Assembly: GCA_014377145.1 (NCBI GenBank)
Contig: JACMQE010000062.1
Location: forward strand, 1 to 9,664
Source of the DNA: Glaciimonas sp.
Lineage (GTDB): Bacteria > Pseudomonadota > Gammaproteobacteria > Burkholderiales > Burkholderiaceae
Length of the DNA: 9,664 nucleotides
Reading direction: 5' to 3'
Below the pieces are notes generated by a model. That model saw only the letters and a program-made list of their open reading frames with translations, was not told the origin of the DNA and did no database searches. Each line of letters opens with the position of its first letter. Position 1 is the first letter of the stretch. Shown in pieces: positions 1 to 5,654 of this stretch. A program made the position numbers and the translations under genes.

Positions 1-258
1 AATATCGCTGGATTGGGTGGATTTATCACCACCACCCAACATGATAATTAAAGTCTCACCGCGTTGGATGTAATACATACGCCAACCCGGTCCAAAATGC
101 TCACGCATCTCAAAAACACCATCACCAACAACTTTCACATCACCAAGATTCCCACGTTGTGCTTTATCTAAGCGGCGCGCCAAACGAAGACGAGTAACTC
201 GATCTTTCAGACCATCAAGCCAAGTTGTAAATTCTGGGAGAGGTTTAATCGAGTACAT
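1..258 (-). CDS. RelE/ParE-superfamily toxin (Gp49-like addiction-module killer), partial
   Basis: Reading from the ATG at 258 to the window edge gives 86 residues with no stop. The protein starts MYSIKPLPEFTTWLDGLKDR and carries MREHFGPGWRMYY (51-63) and LGGGDKSTQ (74-82). These are hallmarks of the addiction module killer family (Gp49-like, PF05973), which are usually about 100 residues, so roughly 15 residues and the stop lie off the left edge. Members of this superfamily are mostly ribosome-dependent mRNA nucleases with a RelE fold; activity here is inferred. In this family the toxin gene normally precedes its helix-turn-helix antitoxin, which should lie immediately beyond position 1. It is the thirteenth cassette from attI, and such cassettes are known to stabilise arrays. 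No good Shine-Dalgarno precedes the ATG; see the promoter entry. Confidence 0.88.
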   Translation of the reverse strand, partial: MYSIKPLPEFTTWLDGLKDRVTRLRLARRLDKAQRGNLGDVKVVGDGVFEMREHFGPGWRMYYIQRGETLIIMLGGGDKSTQSSDI

Positions 259-263
259 AGTTT

Positions 264-292
264 ACTGTAACCTAACGACTACACACTGTCAA
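264..292 (-). promoter_or_regulatory. Promoter of the toxin cassette
   Basis: On the minus strand TTGACA (287-292, perfect -35) is followed after 17 bases by TACAGT (264-269, four of six to the -10 consensus). Transcription would begin about at the ATG at 258, which suggests a leaderless or near-leaderless toxin mRNA. Toxin-antitoxin cassettes typically carry their own promoters, unlike most integron cassettes. Confidence 0.6.
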
Positions 293-312
293 GCGCGTGA
301 CGTTCAGTATGG

Positions 313-402
313 ACATAACGCAAAGCTAAGCGGGCAGCCGGAGCGAAGCACAGGGAACAAAATGCGTAGCATTTTGCTGTCCGTTTGAGCGTCTGGTTGG
401 GC
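313..402 (-). repeat. attC site, 90 bp (cassette 12, lipoprotein)
   Basis: The right end GTTGGGC (396-402) is a perfect core. The left end is ACATAAC (313-319), which on the gene strand reads GTTATGT. Outer arms pair: left GCTAAGCGGGCAGC with right GCTGTCCGTTTGAGC. The centre holds a hairpin, CAAAATGC-gta-GCATTTTG. The site lies just after the lipoprotein stop at 409-411. A second core-like ACCTAAC at 270-276 is a better consensus match but shows no pairing with the right arm. Confidence 0.87.
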
Positions 403-408
403 GTCATG

Positions 409-1134
409 TCATACACCGAGAGGACAAAACAACGTGCTTTTAGTGAACATTCTTAGTTCAGGTAATTTGTACTCGATGCCATCAATATAAATACCTGGCA
501 TTCGCAGAATCATCTCCGGAGATTCGAGCATCGAATCGCCAAATATCGCGATGCTGTATTCACGCCAGTTCTCTGAAGGCGAGAAGAGCCTAGTAAGTGG
601 AGGCCCACGTCTTTCAAGTTCACCTCGGAACTGAATCGTAGGATCGAAAGAGTATTGAGTAATTTCGGTGGTCACGTCTTTGTAGGTGAACTTGCGAACC
701 ACGGTCGCGGTTACCTGAGTTTCGGTAGGTACAGTTTCGGAAGACGTGCAGGTTCGTGATCCTGTGGTGGATGCACTGCAAATAATTTGGTACATCACAC
801 CACTTAATTGGTGAAACTCTTCTGGAACTACTTTACCCGTCTGTTGAGTAGAAAATACATTGCTCGATAAGCGAAGCTTTCTGCCTTCAGGCGCGACAAG
901 TCGCAGGCAAAGTGATCCCCACGGCAAGCTCGTACCTTGGCATGTACCAATTGTTAGGTGAACATCGGCTGACACTAAAAAGTCAGTATCGAATGCGTAG
1001 GTTGGAGCGACCGCCTTGACACCGACTGTGCTGTCAATTGGCTGCGCAGTAACAAAACGCTTGTCATAGCAAGTTGTACACGCCGAAACCAGTAGCAACA
1101 TTAAATATACGAGCAGAGTCTGAAATTTACGCAT
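409..1134 (-). CDS. Cassette lipoprotein of unknown function
   Basis: This 241-residue protein begins with a basic residue pair, a hydrophobic stretch (about 6-17) and the lipobox LVSAC, with the modified cysteine at residue 19. It is therefore predicted to be an outer- or inner-membrane lipoprotein facing the periplasm. The residue after the cysteine is Thr, not Asp, so outer-membrane sorting is likely if Lol rules hold. The mature part is rich in beta-prone segments, has several further cysteines (e.g. in GTCQG, SLCLR, IICSAS, RTCTS) that may form disulfides, and has no family I recognise. The ATG lies five bases after the upstream attC core GTTGGGC, so the cassette has almost no 5' leader. 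It is the twelfth cassette from attI. Confidence 0.85.
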   Translation of the reverse strand: MRKFQTLLVYLMLLLVSACTTCYDKRFVTAQPIDSTVGVKAVAPTYAFDTDFLVSADVHLTIGTCQGTSLPWGSLCLRLVAPEGRKLRLSSNVFSTQQTGKVVPEEFHQLSGVMYQIICSASTTGSRTCTSSETVPTETQVTATVVRKFTYKDVTTEITQYSFDPTIQFRGELERRGPPLTRLFSPSENWREYSIAIFGDSMLESPEMILRMPGIYIDGIEYKLPELRMFTKSTLFCPLGV

Positions 1135-1139
1135 ATGAC

Positions 1140-1262
1140 GCCCAACGTTGAGCTAAACGGAACTGCACGCAACGCACAATAACCGAAGGTCGGATGATTG
1201 AAAATATGTTGGACTTCGAGATGACAACTAGCGCAGTTTCCGAGTTGAGCGTCATGTTAATC
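1140..1262 (-). repeat. attC site, 123 bp (cassette 11, LprI-like gene)
   Basis: Left end GCCCAAC (1140-1146, perfect), right end GTTAATC (1256-1262). The arms pair through CGGAACTGC (1159-1167) and GCAGTTTCCG (1233-1242), with GTTGAGC next to both ends. It is closely similar in length and sequence to the attC at 3057-3179. It follows the stop codon at 1274-1276. Confidence 0.9.
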
Positions 1263-1273
1263 CTCGCTTTACT

Positions 1274-1726
1274 TTACTTAAGGGAATCAGAAAGACTACG
1301 TATATCATCTGTACGACGCGTATTGAGTTCTATTATGCATTCAAGCCGCATATCACCTGCTCCGTTTCCTCCCGCTGCCAGCGAGGCAAGTAATTCGCAT
1401 TGAGCCTTCCTGAATTGGATATGCTGTTTTGACGCTGCCAAAAATAGCCCTTTTGTTCGTTTTTTGTATCCAGATTCTTCATCCCAGTTTTCAAGTTTTT
1501 GCAGGAACTTTTCCTCAGTAACATCTAATTTTATTTGGCTGTTTTTGGCTTCTCGGATGAGACATGTGCGCTCGCTTGCATGATCGTCAGCTTTGGAGCA
1601 TTTTCCCGATTGCACGGTCAATCCTTGTGCATTCGCGGCAGTCGAAAAAACCGCGATTATTACGCTGAAACTGATGAACAATTTTAACGAATGCGGTATT
1701 GCACGTTTAGTTACGGCTAGTGGCAT
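1274..1726 (-). CDS. LprI/DUF1311-like secreted protein
   Basis: The 150-residue product has a basic N-terminus, a hydrophobic core (about 15-30) and a likely signal peptidase I site, ANA|QG after residue 33. The mature domain has four cysteines (43, 55, 110, 130). Its C-terminal half reads FRKAQCELLASLAAGG...LEC followed by an Arg-rich helix ending RTDDIRSLSD. This pattern (aromatic-R-xx-Q-C, small-residue A/G-G stretch, Cys, then T/R-rich helix) is that of the LprI N-terminal/DUF1311 family (PF07007). LprI of Mycobacterium inhibits lysozyme, but most proteobacterial members are uncharacterised, so lysozyme inhibition is only a possibility. The start is the only ATG that retains the signal peptide; its ribosome binding site is weak. 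Confidence 0.78.
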   Translation of the reverse strand: MPLAVTKRAIPHSLKLFISFSVIIAVFSTAANAQGLTVQSGKCSKADDHASERTCLIREAKNSQIKLDVTEEKFLQKLENWDEESGYKKRTKGLFLAASKQHIQFRKAQCELLASLAAGGNGAGDMRLECIIELNTRRTDDIRSLSDSLK

Positions 1727-1740
1727 AGTTTCTATTTGAG

Positions 1741-1830
1741 GATTAACGCCGAGATGACGAGATCGCCACGACGGTCATAAATTTAAGTGAAATAGTCATT
1801 GGCGATTCCCCGTCGATTGACCTGTTAAAG
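1741..1830 (-). repeat. attC site, 90 bp (cassette 10)
   Basis: Left end GATTAAC (1741-1747), right end GTTAAAG (1824-1830). The arms pair through GATCGCCA (left) and TTGGCGATTC (right). Together with 2327-2416 and 4299-4388 it forms a family with a shared left arm (AACGCYGARATGA) and right arm (CGATTGWCCTGTTA). The stop codon of the membrane-protein gene (1825-1827) lies inside the core. Confidence 0.88.
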
Positions 1831-2316
1831 GGCTCGCTCACCGTAACCAATTGGAAATGACAGGATGGAGAGAAGAGAAGACAACGCTACAATACCTACG
1901 GTAATGCCTAAGATGAACCAAGTTTCCAGACTCTGCTGGGCGAACGAAACGTTCGGCCAAGTGTTCGCTGCAATCCCTACCATCGCTGCGGCAGTGGCAA
2001 CGAGTGGAAGAAGCATTATGCGCCGCCGCCACGTAATTCTAGCAAGGCGAAGAAATAACATTAGGACGATGAAGGTGATCCCAGTAGCGAAGATTAAAAG
2101 TGCATGTGTTTGATCGAAGGCCAAACCATAACCGATAGGGAAAAGGAGTAGCAAAGCGCCGGATACATTCAATCTGCGCTCATGCGCATTTCGTATTGCA
2201 GCGGGCGGAGAAGTGCGATTTGCCTTTCTCATAGATCGAAACGCCCAAACAAAGAGCCCGATGCAAACTGAGAGCTTAACGAGTGACCAGAAAAGGCCAG
2301 CTAAAACTTCGAACAT
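1825..2316 (-). CDS. Cassette polytopic membrane protein, unknown function
   Basis: This 163-residue protein has about five hydrophobic segments: near 8-26, 51-66, 70-90, 100-118 and 131-153. Arg-rich loops lie at 27-48 and 90-99, which by the positive-inside rule are cytoplasmic. No enzymatic or transport motif is visible and I do not recognise the family. The ATG at 2316 is preceded by AAAGGG eight bases upstream. Part of this Shine-Dalgarno is the attC core GTTAAAG itself, so translation of the inserted cassette uses the junction sequence. The TAA stop overlaps its own attC core at 1824-1830. It is cassette ten from attI. Confidence 0.8.
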   Translation of the reverse strand: MFEVLAGLFWSLVKLSVCIGLFVWAFRSMRKANRTSPPAAIRNAHERRLNVSGALLLLFPIGYGLAFDQTHALLIFATGITFIVLMLFLRLARITWRRRIMLLPLVATAAAMVGIAANTWPNVSFAQQSLETWFILGITVGIVALSSLLSILSFPIGYGERAL

Positions 2317-2326
2317 TCAAAAAGCC

Positions 2327-2416
2327 CTTTAACGCAAAAATGAGCGGATGGCCGCCCGAAAATTAAAAAAGAACAGAGCCACAACACGGCCACTCCGATC
2401 GATTGTCCTGTTAGGA
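2327..2416 (-). repeat. attC site, 90 bp (cassette 9, HEPN-motif gene)
   Basis: Left end CTTTAAC (2327-2333), right end GTTAGGA (2410-2416). The arms pair through GAGCGGATGGCCGC on the left and CGGCCACTCCGATC on the right. It belongs to the 90-bp family with 1741-1830 and 4299-4388. The stop codon of the adjoining gene, at 2411-2413, lies in the core. Confidence 0.87.
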
Positions 2417-3049
2417 CGCATTCTGCCGAACGATGACGGAAACCCACTCGAAATATGCGGTGTCTCCTACTGCCGCCTCTATAATGACCTCGTTTTTCGT
2501 GTGGACGGTCAGTTTACCAGTGCCCTCGGGCAAAGATATTTGAATCATCTTCGGGTAGTCCCAACTTGGATCATAGTCTTCGGCATCGGACATAAGTTCA
2601 GCTTCTACGTCGCTGGGGAAGTATGTGGCGGTGTAGTGCGTGGCTCCAAGATAAAGTTCGACGATTTCAAGGTACTCAAGTGCTTGGTCCTCCGTCGGTT
2701 CGTAGTAGTCATGTTCGACACTGTTCCTCAGGCGATTCATGCGATTAATGATTGTCGGACTGAGAACGCCGCAAGAGCCAAGAAAATTCAGCTTGCTGGG
2801 AAAGTTATTTCGGCTTTTCATGTGCTCCCACCCCAAGGCGGTAGCAAGCGCGTCTACTTGGTAGTGAAGCACTTTTTTCGCATTTGACACTGTATTCACC
2901 CAGCAGCGCGGCGACTTTTCTTCATCGAAGTCTGCCTTTGCATACTCAAGATAGCGAACCGGCCAAAGCCCGGCCACCGGGTAGCTGATCTGGCTTCCGC
3001 CAGCGAAGAAGTACCAACCGATCAATTCAGGAGTGCGTGAGGTGGTCAT
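2411..3049 (-). CDS. Soluble cassette protein with HEPN-type R-x4-H motif
   Basis: This 212-residue protein has no signal peptide or membrane segment. Residues about 55-135 look all-helical. They contain NRLRNSVEHDYYEPTEDQAL, in which R108-N109-S-V-E-H113 fits the R-(N/D/H)-x3-H signature of HEPN domains, followed by the usual helix (EYLEIVELYL). HEPN proteins are often metal-independent RNases in toxin, CRISPR and defence systems, though many are non-catalytic. Residues about 165-210 look like a separate beta-rich C-terminal domain. No nucleotidyltransferase (MNT) partner is present, and the cassette has just this gene. The ATG lies seven bases after the upstream attC core GTTAGGC. The HEPN call rests on the motif and predicted helices only; an unrelated helical protein remains possible. 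Confidence 0.75.
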   Translation of the reverse strand: MTTSRTPELIGWYFFAGGSQISYPVAGLWPVRYLEYAKADFDEEKSPRCWVNTVSNAKKVLHYQVDALATALGWEHMKSRNNFPSKLNFLGSCGVLSPTIINRMNRLRNSVEHDYYEPTEDQALEYLEIVELYLGATHYTATYFPSDVEAELMSDAEDYDPSWDYPKMIQISLPEGTGKLTVHTKNEVIIEAAVGDTAYFEWVSVIVRQNAS

Positions 3050-3056
3050 TGATTCG

Positions 3057-3179
3057 GCCTAACGTTGAGCTGATTGGGATTGCGCGCGACGCACTGTAAC
3101 CGAAGGGCGAATGGTTGAAAAAATGTTGAACATTGAAATGCCAATATGCGCAATTTCCGTATCGAGCGTCATGTTATAC
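3057..3179 (-). repeat. attC site, 123 bp (cassette 8, TPR lipoprotein)
   Basis: Left end GCCTAAC (3057-3063, perfect), right end GTTATAC (3173-3179). The arms pair through GGGATTGCGC (3076-3085) and GCGCAATTTCC (3148-3158). It is collinear with, and the same length as, the attC at 1140-1262, including a compensatory base-pair change in the stem. Confidence 0.9.
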
Positions 3180-3181
3180 CT

Positions 3182-3757
3182 TTAGTTCGCGAGAAATTCT
3201 CGGCGTGTAAAGCCAAGTTGTTGAAACGATGCTTCTAGGCTCGCGGCCTTCTCCAAATTACCAATTTTTCGTAATTCGTCAGAGTAGCCGAGTAACAAGC
3301 TAGCCGCATACTTTTTTTCCGCACCTTGATAATGCGGGGCTATGGCGGCAAGGCGTTCAACTAGTGGCAGCCCCTCAGTCGGCCGCTGTTGCACAATGAA
3401 CACCGCTGCCAACTCTGCAAGGCGGCGACCCGTCTTTGCGCTTTCTTTACCCGAGAGGATCTCCTCTAACTCTAGAGACCGCTTCAACGATTCCTCTGCG
3501 GCAGTGAGTTTGAGTGCCTTCTTTTGAACGCGACCAAGGTTGTATAGTGCAATTGATTCCAACTCAGTACCAAGTGAACCGATTCGTGTGTTTATCCATG
3601 CGCGATAGCACGCCTCCACAGCAACTTCCATGCGGCCACTTCGTTCAGCATTTCCACAAGCCTCGGCATAGTTTTCCATCGTGACACGATTGATGGGGTT
3701 CGCGCAGCCTGCAAGGGCGGTGAATGCAAGACCAACAAAAATTTTTTGAGTGCTCAA
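3182..3757 (-). CDS. TPR-like lipoprotein with TTG start
   Basis: Translation from the TTG at 3757 gives 191 residues: a short signal peptide, the lipobox LAGC with cysteine at residue 18, then helical repeats. Residues about 66-100 (ALYNLGRVQKKALKLTAAEESLKRSLELEE) look like a tetratricopeptide repeat, with further repeat-like pairs about 109-140 and 150-180. The protein is probably a periplasm-facing, membrane-anchored scaffold; its partner is unknown. The start is fixed by a full Shine-Dalgarno, AAGGAGA at 3763-3769, five bases upstream. The open frame runs on to 3961, but that extension crosses the upstream attC (3774-3875), would bury the lipobox 86 residues in, and is not credible. Confidence 0.87.
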   Translation of the reverse strand: MSTQKIFVGLAFTALAGCANPINRVTMENYAEACGNAERSGRMEVAVEACYRAWINTRIGSLGTELESIALYNLGRVQKKALKLTAAEESLKRSLELEEILSGKESAKTGRRLAELAAVFIVQQRPTEGLPLVERLAAIAPHYQGAEKKYAASLLLGYSDELRKIGNLEKAASLEASFQQLGFTRREFLAN

Positions 3758-3762
3758 TGCTG

Positions 3763-3769
3763 TCTCCTT
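3763..3769 (-). promoter_or_regulatory. Strong ribosome binding site fixing a TTG start
   Basis: The minus strand reads AAGGAGA, five bases, then TTG. It is the best ribosome binding site in the array. It decides the start of the lipoprotein gene in favour of TTG over upstream in-frame codons. Confidence 0.85.
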
Positions 3770-3773
3770 AAAG

Positions 3774-3875
3774 GTATAACGTTTGACATGAGGGGCAGAC
3801 GACGGCAGCACAGGCATTGGCAACCAGCACAAACCATGCTCGCCGTTGGCTGTCCCATCGATGGGATGGTTAGGT
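3774..3875 (-). repeat. attC site, 102 bp (cassette 7)
   Basis: Left end GTATAAC (3774-3780), right end GTTAGGT (3869-3875, perfect). The arms pair through GAGGGGCAGACGACGGC on the left and GCCGTTGGCTGTCCCATC on the right. It does not belong to the 90-bp or 123-bp families. The stop of the preceding gene (3870-3872) lies in the core. Confidence 0.87.
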
Positions 3876-4292
3876 TTCTGACTTGAACGTAGCAAATGCA
3901 TTTGTAACCTTAGTTGCCATGGCATCAGTGTCATCGCCCCACATGGGGAGATCCAGGACAAGTAAGCCTTTGCGCTGGGCGTGCATCAAGTTGGGCGCAC
4001 TTTCAACCGCTCGCAAATGGCGCTCTGCAGCCGCCTCATCCGCACATTGAGTGATTGAAACGGGAAGTGGATAGCCTTCAATCTTGAAGGCCGCTGCGGC
4101 CGAAATTTGGGAATGCCTATAGCCATGGCGCACTGGATAGACACTTCCCTTAAGTCCGACAGCATTGAAATGCTGCGCCAAGGACTTCATCAGCGAAGTC
4201 GGTTGGTCGACTGGTCGAAGGAAACTGCGGTAGACCCATTCCCCGGAAAATAGAACGAGTACAAAAAGCAAGGCAAGGAAGACGTTTCGCAC
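3870..4292 (-). CDS. Membrane-anchored cassette protein, unknown function
   Basis: The chosen GTG start at 4292 gives 140 residues, with one N-terminal transmembrane segment (about 3-18) followed by a soluble domain, probably periplasmic (N-in by charge: Arg2 before the helix; the tail is not strongly basic, so topology is tentative). The domain has a single cysteine (83) in SITQCADEAAAERHLRAVES and alternating alpha/beta character. I do not recognise a family. The open frame extends to an ATG at 4370, but those 26 extra codons lie inside the upstream attC (4299-4388), so the true start must be after it. The GTG sits six bases beyond the attC core GTTAGGT, which supplies the only Shine-Dalgarno-like bases. 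Confidence 0.78.
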   Translation of the reverse strand: MRNVFLALLFVLVLFSGEWVYRSFLRPVDQPTSLMKSLAQHFNAVGLKGSVYPVRHGYRHSQISAAAAFKIEGYPLPVSITQCADEAAAERHLRAVESAPNLMHAQRKGLLVLDLPMWGDDTDAMATKVTNAFATFKSET

Positions 4293-4298
4293 AGAGAA

Positions 4299-4388
4299 AC
4301 CTAACGCTGAAATGATGGGATCGCCATCACCGGAGTAAATAAAAATGTATTCATCGATTGCGATTCCCAATCCATTGTCCTGTTAGGC
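4299..4388 (-). repeat. attC site, 90 bp (cassette 6)
   Basis: Left end ACCTAAC (4299-4305) and right end GTTAGGC (4382-4388) both match the consensus perfectly, making this the best-formed site here. The arms pair through TGATGGGATCGC on the left and GCGATTCCCAATCCA on the right. It is a member of the 90-bp family. It follows the stop at 4411-4413. Confidence 0.92.
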
Positions 4389-4410
4389 ATACTTTAGCGA
4401 TTATAAATTG

Positions 4411-4935
4411 CTATCGATTAAGTGTGACTTGCCATGCAAAGCAACTCGCCAATTGGCGCGGAATACCATGGGCATTTTTCAATACCCATTCCTCAATTTC
4501 AGTAGTTTCGAAAATCGTAGCTGCTCCACTCCATGATGTAACAGCGCCTTTCGAAGAACTCGGATTGGATGAATAGAACATATATGGTTCATCAGAAACG
4601 TGATTATCTATATAAATAATATGCCAGCTGTTAAATCTAAATGCCTCTATAACATCAACCTGATTATATTTTTCAAGTTTGGCAATGATTAATCCGAGCT
4701 CTGCTTTATGTTCCTTGCTCAAACGCCGATCAATCCCTTTACATGGATATCTCCCGAGCCAAGTAATGGACTGAGCATATTGCTTTTGAGTGATGTCTTT
4801 GTTTTTTAACGCGTCTCTCAATATAACCTTGTAACGGTTTTGTGTTTTTCCCGATAGCGGGTTTTCATCCAGCTGGGGTATCGCATAGGCAGTCATTGCA
4901 ATAACCAGGAGGACACAAGAAAACAGTAACTTCAT
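4411..4935 (-). CDS. Secreted cassette protein with two cysteines, unknown function
   Basis: This 174-residue protein begins MKLLFSCVLLVIAMTAYA, a typical signal peptide with a likely cleavage after AYA (residue 18). The mature part has two cysteines (65 in RYPCKG and 165 in LASCFAW) that could form a disulfide in the periplasm. Residues 35-95 look helical; 100-145 look beta-rich (WHIIYIDN, YMFYSS). No recognised domain. The ATG follows the upstream attC core GTTAGGC by six bases, so the first codons start almost at the recombination junction. The coding sequence is visibly more AT-rich than cassettes 7-9, in keeping with independent origins. Confidence 0.83.
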   Translation of the reverse strand: MKLLFSCVLLVIAMTAYAIPQLDENPLSGKTQNRYKVILRDALKNKDITQKQYAQSITWLGRYPCKGIDRRLSKEHKAELGLIIAKLEKYNQVDVIEAFRFNSWHIIYIDNHVSDEPYMFYSSNPSSSKGAVTSWSGAATIFETTEIEEWVLKNAHGIPRQLASCFAWQVTLNR

Positions 4936-4941
4936 TCGAAT

Positions 4942-4999
4942 GCCTAACGTTAGAGCTCAGGGGAGGCCGAAGGCTTCCCACTGGAGCGACATGTTAAAA
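4942..4999 (-). repeat. attC site, 58 bp (cassette 5), translated
   Basis: Left end GCCTAAC (4942-4948, perfect), right end GTTAAAA (4993-4999). The centre is a compact hairpin: GGGAGGCC (4961-4968), loop GAA, GGCTTCCC (4972-4979). It is the shortest attC here, close to the minimum functional length. The upstream gene reads through it and stops at 4950-4952. Confidence 0.87.
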
Positions 5000-5525
5000 G
5001 TTTACAGGTAGACCTCACTGTAGCAAAAAACATCAGATAAAGTAATGATTGTAGTGCTGCGATAAATGACACAAGAATCCACTCTTTAGTTGTCGCACCG
5101 AAGCTCCCAATAAGCCAATGAGTTAGACTTGCGTCGATCTGATCAATAGGAATCGATGATCCCATACCCGTTATTTGGAAAAAAATTGAAATTGGAAGAA
5201 GAACAGGCGCATAAGTAATGAGCTCAAGAATGTCACTTCCTTGGGAGTGCGTCACATCACCTAAAGAACTTGTAATCGACAGTTTCATGAACAATATGCC
5301 GAGGTCTATAAGAAACCATAATCTCAATAGAGTAAAAATGTTATTTCCTGACTTGAAGTAAAAAACACACCCGAGCCAGAGCAACCAAACAATCGGAAAA
5401 TAAAAACACAATAGCCCCGTGACATACCAAGGTAAAAAAAAGCCAGGCATGGCCAATAGAAAGCCAACCAAAGCTGCCCAAGTGGTGATGCGAACCACCG
5501 GCTCAAATAAATTTTGTGTTTTCAA
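4950..5525 (-). CDS. Polytopic membrane protein; C-terminus encoded by its attC
   Basis: From the TTG at 5525 the product is 191 residues with about five hydrophobic segments (14-32, 36-57, 63-82, 101-118, 147-169). It has no motif I recognise. The start is tentative: GAGGGA lies nine bases upstream of the TTG, and the frame's ATG at 5615 lies inside the upstream attC (5561-5650), so it would belong to the preceding junction. The last 16 residues (about 176-191, LTCRSSGKPSASPEL region) are encoded by the attC at 4942-4999. They form a hydrophilic tail whose sequence is imposed by the recombination site. The gene is AT-rich in its body. Confidence 0.72.
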   Translation of the reverse strand: MKTQNLFEPVVRITTWAALVGFLLAMPGFFLPWYVTGLLCFYFPIVWLLWLGCVFYFKSGNNIFTLLRLWFLIDLGILFMKLSITSSLGDVTHSQGSDILELITYAPVLLPISIFFQITGMGSSIPIDQIDASLTHWLIGSFGATTKEWILVSFIAALQSLLYLMFFATVRSTCKLLTCRSSGKPSASPEL

Positions 5526-5560
5526 ATCGCGACATCCCTCACATGCTGATAACGCCAGAC

Positions 5561-5650
5561 TTTTAACGCCGAATTGAAAGGCGCGCGCGCCATTCAGTAA
5601 TTTTATTGAATGCACCTATTCGCGCGTCATTTTCGAAAGTCATGTTAGCC
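5561..5650 (-). repeat. attC site, 90 bp (cassette 4)
   Basis: Left end TTTTAAC (5561-5567), right end GTTAGCC (5644-5650). The arms pair through TTGAAAGGCGCGCGC on the left and CGCGCGTCATTTTCGAA on the right. The centre carries ATTCAGTAA/TTTATTGAAT complementarity. It has the same length as the 90-bp family but a different arm sequence. Confidence 0.84.
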
Positions 5651-5654
5651 AGTC

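Noticed and set aside
2348..2887. A 179-codon plus-strand open frame
   Set aside because: It starts inside the attC at 2327-2416 and lies antisense to the HEPN-motif gene, which has the correct orientation, start spacing and stop in the attC core. It is a shadow frame.
3758..3961. N-terminal extension of the TPR lipoprotein to an ATG at 3961
   Set aside because: The extension is encoded by the upstream attC and part of the neighbouring gene, and would displace the lipobox from the N-terminus.
4293..4370. ATG at 4370 as start of the membrane-anchored protein
   Set aside because: The codons lie in the attC of the adjacent cassette; GTG 4292 just after the core places the hydrophobic anchor at the N-terminus.
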